Below are positions 47,987 to 59,800 of a stretch of DNA of 64,000 nt, piece by piece; position 1 is the stretch's first letter, and every line of letters starts with the position of its first letter. The stretch covers positions 34,373,807-34,437,806 of the forward strand of contig NW_022145610.1 of the NCBI RefSeq assembly GCF_000002235.5, in the 5' to 3' direction. A program made the translations under genes and the position numbers. Source of the stretch: Strongylocentrotus purpuratus. Taxonomy: Eukaryota; Echinodermata; Echinoidea; Camarodonta; Strongylocentrotidae. The notes beneath the pieces are model-generated. The model saw only the letters and a list, made by a program, of their open reading frames with translations, ran no database searches and was not told the DNA's origin.

Positions 47987-50829
47987 CCTCTCTCTCTCTT
48001 TCTTTCTTTCTCCCCTCTCTCTCCCCTCTCTCTCTCTCCCCCTCTCTGTTATCTCTCACTCTCCCTCTCATTGTCTATCTCTCACTCTCCCCCTCTCTCT
48101 CTCTCTCTCTCCCTCCCCCTCTCTCTCTCTCTCTCTCACTCTCCCCCTCTCTGTCTATCTCTCACTCTCCCCATCTCTGTCTATCTCTCTTGCCTCTTAT
48201 GGGCATCCTTCTCTCTCACTGTGCAGTCGGTCAGGTGACATTGTTGAGCCACTTCTCAAATCTCAGTGGTTTGTGAAGTGTTCTGAGATGGGCCAGAGAG
48301 CACTAAGATCGGTTGAGACTGGTGAACTAAAGATAGTACCTGCTGTGTACCACAAGACATGGAGGCATTGGCTTGCAAATGTCAGGTATGCTCTCTTTAA
48401 TGAATCCAGCATTTTCATAATACTAGAGACTTTCATAAGGCCTTAAGTAAAAAAAAAAAGATGTTGTATTGTCCTTTGCGACCGATCCAAAAATCTTGAA
48501 AACTATGGTCGGTTTTTCTTCTTTTTTTTTACCGTTTTTTAGAGAAAAAATTATTAAAGCATTTCAAATTTCAAAACTGAAAAATATCAGCCCAAAGAGG
48601 GAGAAGGAAAAAAAAGTACTGGTAATTAAAACTTAATTAAAATTTCCTACCGACTGACCCTTGTTTTGGCACCTAAAGGGCAATACAACATCTTTTATTT
48701 AGGCCTAATACTAGAGACTTCTCATTGATTTCAGTCAAAAATGATTTGATTGATTTTTCCTTTTGATGCAGGAGTCATCAGGTTTTGCTTTTCTCCCAAA
48801 ATATTTTTTTATCGGCTGTTTACTCACTTTAAACTGCCACATTATTTGGAATACCGGTACATGAAACCCATTAATTGTATGTGTAACAAAATGTTGACTT
48901 TAGCAGTCTACTGTTTGTTCCTTAGTCAACCAAGGACAATAAAAGGTTCAGACGTGCAGTTTTTCAGTTCCATCATTTTGTGTGTGAAACAAGAGCACTA
49001 ACATCACATGCAGTGTACTATCAAAATAGTTGCATTATACTTTATTTGGGGGGCGAATTTTGTGCTTTCAAATTCAGTACGTGAATATTTCCAGTTTCTA
49101 AATGTTTTGTTTTTTAACACACATTTAAAGCCTGTCTGTACTAGTTTGGCTAGGAGGGATTAGACCACCCAGGGTCACTGACAGGTGGCTATTTCATCAA
49201 CTCAGATTTCAATTAACATAAGAAAAAGAGGATCATGGGGGACCAACAGGCACCGCTTAGGCATTGTTTGCTATATAGAGGGCACAAGTGGCTACAAGTA
49301 GTACAGTGGGGCTTAAAAGGATTGAATATTGTAGTCATTCTGGATGTGTTTGTAATCTCCTCACCTGTACAGAGATTGGTGTATATCCCGTCAGCTTTGG
49401 TGGGGTCACCGTATTCCTGCGTACCGTGTGGAAATACAAGGGATGGATCCTGCTGACATGATGGTAAATATTAAGTATTCATTTGTAAAGCGCAATAACT
49501 ATGTGGATATATTCTACTGCACTGCAAGAACTTGTAAATGCTTTGCTATACATACTACATGAACAAGTGAGTTTTCAGTCTTGATTTAAAAATTTCTAGT
49601 GATGGGGCTTCCCTTATTTCTAGTAGTAATCTATTCCATAATCTAGGGGCAGCACAAAGGGGGTATTTGCAACATAAATGTGTCTTGTGTACTATGAGGT
49701 AACGACCATGAGTTTGAGACTTGATATTCAACAATTCAGTAACATAACTAGGAGTTTGACCAGTAAGAGCTTTGTAAATAGGGCCTTGTGTGAGCAAGCT
49801 TTGGCTATTTCTTGCTTTTTTGTTCAATACAAGCCTAAAGAATTTGAACGCACACACAAGTTAATGTAGTAATAACAGGTACATTTATATTGCACACATA
49901 TCCATCCAAGGGGCTGCTCCATGCACTCGGAAATTCCTGCTATTACGCAAGCTTTACCAAAGCTGCCCACATTTAGGGATTAACGTCTCATCAAGTTTCA
50001 GTTTACTACACATGGGTAGAGAGTGGCAGATGTAAATAAGTGTCCTGTCAAAGGACATCAATACTGTCTTGATAGGGTGGGATCACCATTGTGGAGGGAA
50101 AAAATTACTGGTAAAAGTTGTGTATATATTCCTCTGGGGTATGTGTGTTCTATACCTACTTCATGTCCAAGTTGCTCATTGTGACTGCAGCAGTAAAGGG
50201 TAACGGTTCAAAACACACAGACTAACATTTACTAATAGCTCTGACAATTTAGTATTTTGGTTTATAGGTTGTTGTAGTTAGTGCAGCAATTTAACTTCCA
50301 AGTTTCAATTTGTTAACACACTATTAAAGTCAGTTGGAAATATGGTGACCTTTACTGAGCTGATATCTGATAGTTAGCCATTAATACAAAAATGGATTAT
50401 TTAGAATACATGCCTTCTGATTTTATTTTTTTGATAGGAAAATGATCATTGGGTGAGTGGACACACTGAGGAGGAGGCCAGGGATAAAGCAAGCAGAAAA
50501 TATGGAGTAGATGGTCATCGAATCTTGCTTACTCAAGGTAAGACGACATAAATAGATTAATACATGGAAAGATACATGTACATGTAGACAGAAAGCCATT
50601 GCATTCATTTGAACTTACATTTAGTCATATACATCTCAATAGACAAATAGATAGATAGAAAGGTAGATAGAAAGGTAGATAGAAAGCTTGATAGATAGAT
50701 AGATGAAGAGATTGATAGATAGATGAACAGATAGATAGGTAGATGAATAGATTGATAGATAGATAGATAGATAGATGGATAGATGAATAGATAGATGGAT
50801 GAATAGATAGATAGGTAGATGAATAGATT

Positions 50830-50868
<39 letters not shown>

Positions 50869-53800
50869 GAAGAGATTGATAGATAGATGAACAGATAGAT
50901 AGGTAGATGAATAGATTGATAGATAGATAGATAGATAGATGGATAGATGAATAGATAGATGGATGAATAGATAGATAGGTAGATGAATAGATTGATAGAT
51001 AAATAGATAGATAGATAGATAGATGAACAGATTGATAGATAGATGAACAGATAGATAGGTAGATGAATAGATTGATAGATAGATAGATAGATAGCAAGGT
51101 ACATGTAGATTTACAGATATATAAGCTGAACAGATAGGTGGATGGATGGATAAATAGATCAATATATATATATATATATATATATATAGGATAGATAGAT
51201 ATAGATAGATAAATATATAGATAGCTAAACAGATACTACAAAAAGAGGAATAGAAATGGTTGACATACAAACAAATAAACAGATAAAGGATACATGTAGA
51301 CGTGGCATTCAACCTATTGCCTACTGGAGCCTGTATTAAACCTATGGGGATTAGAGAATTCAGTAGTCAACAGGTTAATTGTTACATGTTACATGTTGAA
51401 GGAAATGGAGAAGCATCTAAGGTAGCATGCCATCATCATTTCATCTGTAGACAAAACTACATCTAAAGTTAGCTTGATATTAGAAGAATAAGATGAAACC
51501 TTCATTTATTTGTATTTCTAGATGAGGATGTCTTAGACACATGGTTCTCTTCAGCTCTCTTCCCGTTCGCTGTGCACGGCTGGCCTCACAAGGTAATTGT
51601 AATCAGTGCTATTAAAGACTGTCTGTACTAGTTTGGCCAGAAGGGATTAGACCACCCAGCGTGGTCACTGACAGGTGGTTATCTCATCAACTCAGCTCTC
51701 AATTATCATAAGAAAAAGAGGATCATGGGGGACCAACAGTCACCACTTAGGCATTGTTTTGTATATAGAGGGAGCAAGAGCAAGAGGGACTTTTAGCTGT
51801 TATTGTATAAATATGATCTATTCATGCATCAGTTACGGCTTGTGCTGGATGTTTGTTTTGGAGGGGAAAACGTTGACTCATTTTCTTGTGATGTATTTTC
51901 AAATAACCAGATCGGAGCGCCAGAAAACCACATCCCTGACAACATGGATGACTGAATTTTCTGTATAAAAATACTTGACAGGGCAAGTTGACTATGAATG
52001 ACCAGCAAAAGACTCTCTAATACACTATGTAGACCACCGCAATTTCAAACATTTAGACAATCATCTTCTAGAGTCTAAAATAGGGCAAGTGGAATTTATG
52101 CTTTGGCAAGCAACTTATACTTTACTTACTCAATTGAGCAAGTGGAAAGAAACATTTATGTAGCACCCTGCCAGTATTATATCGAACTTTGCTTATGTAG
52201 CACAACAGTGTTGATCAGCGTTTTTTTTTTTATCTCTCCCTCCTCTGTCTCTCTCTCATTGTATCTCTCCCGTATATATATATCTCTCTCTCTCTCTTTC
52301 TCACTCTCTTTCTGTATTTCTCCCCCTCTCCCTCCTCCTCTCTCTCTCTCTCTCTCTTTATCCCCCACCCCTCTCTCCCGTCCTCCCTCTCTCTCTTTTT
52401 CCCTCTACCTGTCTCTCTCTGTTATGATTGTAGACACCAGACCTTCAGGAGTATTACCCCAGCTCTGTCTTAGAGACTGGCTATGATATCCTTTTCTTCT
52501 GGGTAGCAAGGATGGTGATGATGGGCCAACAGCTGACAGGAGAACTCCCATTCCACAAAGTATGCCTCTCTATTATATCCATTTGGTTGTTCTAGTAATC
52601 ATACCTACCGGTATATATGTAATAAGTTTGGGTAATTATAAAAAATAGAATTCTAAAAGAATCCATTAAGATTAAAGTTCAAGACTACAAAAGTTTGATA
52701 TCTGTTACAAACTGGTTACAAAATGTGTAATAGCTGACTAAAGAACTAAAAAACTGGGTAGTCCTAACTGTTTGAACACATAACTGAAGGCCCAATCATA
52801 CATGAACTTGCTGGTGCCCCTAAGTGCATCTGATTTTCAGCAAGTATTTTGTGCAGTTAATTCAAAATGGATCTTTATCCAACTTGTCTCAAAATTCAAC
52901 CTCTACCTATCCAATTTGATAATTTTTTTTTCTCAATAGATGTACTTAAATTATACCTTTTTTGGTCTGATTTATAATTTTTACCAAACTTCTAATATTT
53001 CAGGTGTACCTTCATTCTATGGTGAGAGATGCCCACGGTCGTAAGATGAGTAAATCCCTCGGGAATGTGATTGATCCACTAGATGTCATCCATGGTGTCT
53101 CTCTAGAGGTATATGATTGGTTGTTATTTTTTTTTACCTGACTGCTAAGAAAGCATAAATGCTTGTAAGTAAGCAACCAGACGGCTGACGGCTTTAGGTC
53201 CTCTCCGAGGGACCTGGTAATGAGGATTAATGCCTTACCAAAGGGCACTAGCGCATCGACCTGGTTTCGAACCCGGGTCACCGGATTACGAGACCACTGC
53301 TCTACCGACTGAGCTATCGCACCTACCTATTCTCTTATGAATAGTGCAGTGGGTTCTTAACATGCAAAGTTGGGGACTCTCCTCTACACGGGGCCTCGAT
53401 TTAACATCCTATTCAAGGGACGGAGTATTTTCCACTGTAACATAGCATGCGTCTATGAACCAAGGAAGGGGCATGTTAACACACAACGCAGGCATTCGTC
53501 ATTTGCCTTGGTTGGAATCAAATCCACAATCCCTCATCTTCATAATAATAATAATGGTGTCTCTCTAGTCTAGAGGTATATAATAATAATAATAATGGTG
53601 GCTTCTTATATAGCCCCTATGGCGGCCATTACGGCGCTCCAGCATTTCAAGGAATTAATTCCTGCCAGGTACCCATTTACATCACCTGGGTTGAGTGTGG
53701 CAAATATAGATCAATGTCTTGCCAAAGGACATTAGTGCCACGGCGGGACTCGAACCACTGACCTTGTGATCAACAGTCAGGTGACATGTTCACTCGACCA

Positions 53801-56800
53801 CGACACCTCTACAAAGATGAGGGATGTATATAAATCCCTCATCTTCATCCCAATGATGAGATGGAATTGAGTAGGCTGGCAAGGCAAAGCTCCACCGTAG
53901 CAGTGACAGCTCATACAGCCTTTGAGGAGGCAAGTTGGGTCAGTCGGTAAAGCGTCTGCCTGTCAAACCAAAGATCGTGGATTCGATCCCAACCAAGGCA
54001 AATGACTGATGCCTGCATTGTGTGTTAACGTGCCCCTCCCTTGGTTCATAGACACAGGTTAGGTTACATTTGAAAACACTCTGTCCCTTGCACAGGACGT
54101 TTAATAGAAGCCCGTGTAGAGGAGAGTCACCACCTTTGCATGTTAAGAACCCACTGCACTATTCATATGAGAGTAGTGGGAATATATAGCGGCGTACCTC
54201 ACAACTCAAATCAGTTATGCTGGGACTCATTTTGCTTTTCCCCTTCAAGGCAAAAGTGATGCCAAATACTTAATGATAATAATAAAGATGATGTCAAGTA
54301 CGTTGCACTTTTGCAATTGTATTGTGAAAGAGCTGTTCACAATTATCAAGTTTTTTCAAATTGATTATATCTTATATATATATATTATATCTTGTTGACT
54401 GAACTGCTTACCCAATACATTCCTAACAGAAACCTCAGGTCATCCAGCAAGTATCTCCGTACTATCCCTCAAATAAAAAGGTTTGACTGTAGTATAATTA
54501 AAAGTCACGAGTAGTAGTAAGCACTATCAATGCCATTACCATGCTTACAATGCTTTCTGTGTATGTGTATCGTGCAGCAATTACAATCCAGCCTCCTCCA
54601 TGGCAACCTGAAGCTTGACCCCAAAGAACTGAAGGTCGCGATGAAAGGACAGAGGTCAGATTTCCCACAGGGCATTCCAGAGTGTGGAACAGATGCGCTA
54701 AGGTTTGCCCTCGCTTCTTACAACTCCCAAGGTTAGTGATGCATGCGAGCGAGTCATAGTTCTCTTCATGATTATTCTGATCATAGTCAAGATAATAGAC
54801 CTGATAAAAAAAAAAATCTGTTTTGCACATAAAAATCATGTTTAGAAAGTCTGAAGAGCTGCATAATTATAATATAAGTCATTAAGTCATCTTGATTTCA
54901 GTAGAAGAAAATTTGGGAAGTTACATTGAAATTACCAAGGTCCTCTTCCAGAAGGAGAAATATATTTCCTCATCAGCTGCTAACAAGAGGCACGTTCACA
55001 AATACCGATCAAATGCCTCTTAAATTTTTGTGATCTCCGAGTTGGTTTTCTTTTGGAAAAAAACTGAGAAAAAACACAAACTACCCGTAAATGGTATTAA
55101 CTTGTGGGAAAATCATGTAAAAATATTAAACAGTACTGTAATTGTAGCTTTCATTTTCCTTCACCACCGAAGACATTTTTTTTTTAGTCAAGAACCATTG
55201 AGTGAATTTTAATCAAACTGGGATCAAGCATTTATCAGTATCATGTATGCAAAGATGAACTGATTAGATCTTGGGTGGAAGAGGTCAAAAGTCAAGGTCA
55301 CAGGGTCATAAAAATGTTTAAAAATACCAGAAAATACCTTGTTACCGTGATAATTTGAAAAGCGTTGAAGCAATTCAAACCAAACTTAGCTCAAGTACTG
55401 TAGGTACAAGCATGAACAGATTAAATGAAAAGTTTTGTTTTGTTCATGAGGTCAAATGTTAAATGTCACAGGATCCTTTATCAGTGAACACACATATAAG
55501 ACGGTGGCATACTAGAGACATAGTCACCTTCATCTTGTCATGTTTTTATTCCTGGTAGGTCAAGATATCAACTTGAATGTAGGCCAGGTCTTAGAGTACA
55601 GACATTTCTGTAACAAGATCTGGAATGCTAGCAAGTTTGCTCTATCTGCCTTTGAAAAGGATTTCAGCCCACAGCCCATCGATGAGGTATGTGCACACAA
55701 TGTCATCTGAAATTATTCATTTTCATTTATTTCAATAATAATAATAATAATATTTAGCTTTTATATAGCGCTTGATACAATGTCTCTAATCGCTTTACAA
55801 ATATACTATTACCCCGGTCATTGGATTCAGTGCTTGCCCGCACACTCTGTGTACACAATCTCCACTCCTTGGGGAGCATTCCAGCCAGGCGTTACTATAG
55901 GAAAAACCAAGAGAGAATTTGAAAATGTGTAACGTGATTTTGTACATTACAGAGAAAATGTATGTCTTCAAAATCTGGATGTTGTGTGAAATGGGATATG
56001 GCATTTATTTTTTTAAACAATTGTCGGGCTAGTCTGCATGTAGTTATTCTAAAGGAGCAAATTGATGTTTAAAAATAGATATTGCTTGTTCATGTGATAA
56101 TATGGATATATGAGTGGTATACTGAAGTAACTTTTATCTTGAATACTTTTACACATTCAAGATTTGAACCTTTAAAAATAATAGAGTGTAATATTAAAGT
56201 TTGAATTCATTCGCAATAGGGATGTCTTCGTCAGACCGAAGTTGCAAAATAACCTGCTTTTTCAGACTTAGAATATTTTTCCAAAGCTCAAAACTGCGCC
56301 TTCACAAGACTAATACGCTCATCACTGTGGATCACAAACTAGGCCGGACGGGCGCAAATTTTTTGGAGACAAGACCAAGATTTCTTGCGATATTTTCTCG
56401 ACCAAATAGCCCGCTAATTACAACTGCAGGCTGATGAAGACGCAAATTAGCTGGATAATTTGAGATTGGGCTAGCTAATATAGCAGGGTTATGCAACTTT
56501 GGTCATCACGGTCTAGATCAGACAATTTGTTTGCGGTCGATAATCTCTTATGTTTTTATTAGCTCTCAGATTTCATCCATGATCTACTTTTGCATTTTTG
56601 CTGACGTATCTCTCCCTAGGGATGCTCAAGGCACCTACAAAGTACTTTAATGATGTTATTGATGGAATCTGTTCTTTTTCAAGGTTTTACGTTCGGCTAC
56701 TCCTGTAGATCTCTGGATTCTTCACAAACTGGCAACCACCATACAGGCCTGCCATAAAGGGTTTAATGATGTGGACCTTCCGATGGTGACAACTGCCCTC

Positions 56801-59800
56801 TATAGGTTCTGGGTGCACAACCTGTGTGATGTTTATCTGGTAAGGTTCTGAGCTCAGAGACTCCGGTATTAAATGACAAAAATTTTCAGGAACAAAAGAT
56901 TGCAATTATTTTAAGTGATATTCGTCACAAAATTCTCTAGATGTTTGATTAGGCGCCAGTTTAGAGACTAATTTTATTACTGGTCATTATCAGGAAAAGT
57001 CAACGGTCCAATGCTTGAGAACGGTTATGTATTCAAAGATTCTAGAATTATCAAAATGATAACAAGTCTCCTAAATATTGTTTATAATTGCATATAATGA
57101 AAACCACTGCTCACATTTACAGGTATATCGGACTACGCATACCGTTACGTAATATCCCGATTTGGTCCAAATTGTTTAGCTGTCTGTAGGCATGTATGGA
57201 ATATCAGGGTATTACGAGAGAAATCTTTCTCATGTGCAATTAATTTGATATTATCTGCAGCAAGGAAGTTAAACAAATAAAATTATTTTCTTCTATATCA
57301 GAACTTAACCCTCTAAAATCAAACAAATCCTAAATTTAGAATTTGCATAATTTTTTGATATTACACTTATAGTTTTATTTATGCATGATTATTTCATACC
57401 TCGTAAATACAGGAGTGCATCAAAGAGCCTTTAAGCAAGACTCAGACAGAGGAATGTATGACGTCAGCCAATGTTCTTCACACAGTGATAGATGGCGCCC
57501 TTCGTCTCATGCATCCCATCATGCCCTTTCTGACTGAAGAGTTGTTTCAGAGGTTGCCAAGGCAACAGAATGACGAGTGTCCTAGTATCTGTGTAGCTCC
57601 ATACCCTACCTTGCAAGAGGTAAGATGGTTGTCAACTGTAGCCGCACATGGGGAAAACTCCAAAGAGTCGAAGTGGAAAAAAAATTGTGAATAATAAAAC
57701 ACAGAATTGGTGGGGTTTTTTTTTCAATTGTAAAACAATTCTTTTGAGGTGTCTGAATTGATTTTGTGATGGAATGCCTCTTTGAAAGTAGCCTCTTGTC
57801 GATGCCCTCGCGCTGTTGGAGTCTCTAAATTCTGACGAGCGAAGCGAGTCAGAGAAACCGAGGCGCTTGCGCTGAGGGCCTCTTGACAAGTGATCTGAAT
57901 TATATATTCATGAGACCCGATTTCCTACTGAATTATGCATATCTAGACCGCAGCGATTGTGTGTGTGTACGTGTGTGTTCGGGATTGCCCAACTAGGCTA
58001 GTCTGCAAGCACAGACCCTAATTTGACACTTTATCAAAAAAATCATTGTGCCTTGAGAGAAGCCTAGCCCAGCTATCTACTGGTACCTACTGGTTGTACC
58101 AATATAGGTCAGGAGCAGCTATAGTACGTGTCATATGGTAGTCTTATAGTGCACACTCTCTTTTACGACTGACCAGGGTCTGTGCTTGCAGACTACAACT
58201 AGGCGGCCAGTCTCGCTCTCACGGAGGGAATTCGCACAGAGCGGTAGATATTACGTCATAGTAGCTCTCTCTGATTGGATGACTTTCACCGAACTCTGCT
58301 GGGTCGGAATATTCGCCAAACAAAGTAAAACATAAGAAATTCAGATCACTTGTCAAGAGGCCCTCAGCGCAAGCGCCTCGGTTTCTCTGACTCGCTTCGC
58401 TCGTCAGAACTTAGAGACTCCAACAGCGCGAGGGCATCGACAAGAGGCTACTTTGAAAGGGGAGGGGGCAGTTTTTCTGTAACTTTTACAGTTTATTATA
58501 TGAGGATATGATACATGAAAATGTGAAATCTTGTGTTAAGATAAGCACACTGTCAGTTAATGCAAGAGTTACACGCATACTTGATTTACCAATTACCGAC
58601 AGTCCTTTTTCAGGACTATCCAATCTGCCCCCCCCCCCCCTCACATGGTGCAACTGTAAGCCTACTGTATATACTTGATTTTGTCCTTCATTCTTAGGAA
58701 ATATGTAAAAGAAGGGAATTTTACGCTTCATATTTCTTTCATCAATTGGAAATTCATCATGAAATATGAACCTTGATATTTCTCATTTGTTCATTCATTA
58801 ATATACTAAATAGATCACACTACTTTCTACCAATATTTCTTTCTCCATAGCACCCGTTCATAGATGAGGCAGTGGAGGAACAAGTCGAGGTCATGCTGGA
58901 AGTAGTTCATGCAGTCAGGTCACTGGAGGGAATGCTGGGATTGAAGAGAGGACAGTCTAAAGGTAAGACAATAAATGACCTCGATGAAGGTCATGACCTT
59001 GGATCTGTATTAGGATTACATTCCTTCATTATACTTATTTTTCTCAAAGCTATTTAAAAGTTTATGCAAGATTAAGTTTTATCACAACAGATGAACATAT
59101 AATTTTTAACTATGTGCAGTATAATTGCTGTGATATTTTTGTTGTGTACGTTGGAAAGTGGCCCGATGTAATTGCTTTAGCATCCATTGAATTTGATAAT
59201 GTGGACATGATGAGTGTATTACTTTATTGTGGCAAAACACACTTGTGGGAATTTCATTTTGAATATAACAGGTTATCATAATTGGAATACTATATCTATC
59301 TATTGCTATAGGACAATTTTTGTCATTTATTTTCAATCTGAAGGATATTTGATTACAAGCTGTAGATATGGGCAAGTAGCAATTCTTTTGTTATCAAGAT
59401 AATTTCCATGTATTTCATATTTTATAACTGAGGAACTTCATTATTTTGGTGTTTTCTACAGTGGGTATCACATGTCAAGATGAGGGAGTGTTGTCGAATC
59501 TTAGAAGACTGCATCACCCACTTGCCACACTTACCAGATCACCTCATGTAGACATCTCCTCCGGTGAGGCCCCTCCCCCTGGAAGTGCAGTCCTGGCTGT
59601 GGGAAGCAAATGTACAGCTTATCTGCATCTTCAGGTTAGTAAATTGAAAAGAAAGATTTAAAAAAAAAAAAAAAAATTGATTTTTATTTAAATATATTAT
59701 GATATTGTATCTTATACTATACAAAACTACTTCATGATTTGTGAAGTTAGATATCATTGAAATTTGGGAACACCAAGGAAAAAACACAATTATTGAAAAC

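Noticed and set aside
47894..48446. Serine/leucine-rich plus frames before exon 11
   Set aside because: Translation of the CT microsatellite running into the real exon 11.
50605..51312. Minus-strand frame of 235 codons rich in YLSI
   Set aside because: A direct translation of the GATA microsatellite in intron 13 of VARS2.
53265..53330. tRNA-Thr(CGT) gene on minus
   Set aside because: A and B boxes are good, but the acceptor stem does not close, the T stem has a mismatch, and a SINE body follows. Treated as a SINE head.
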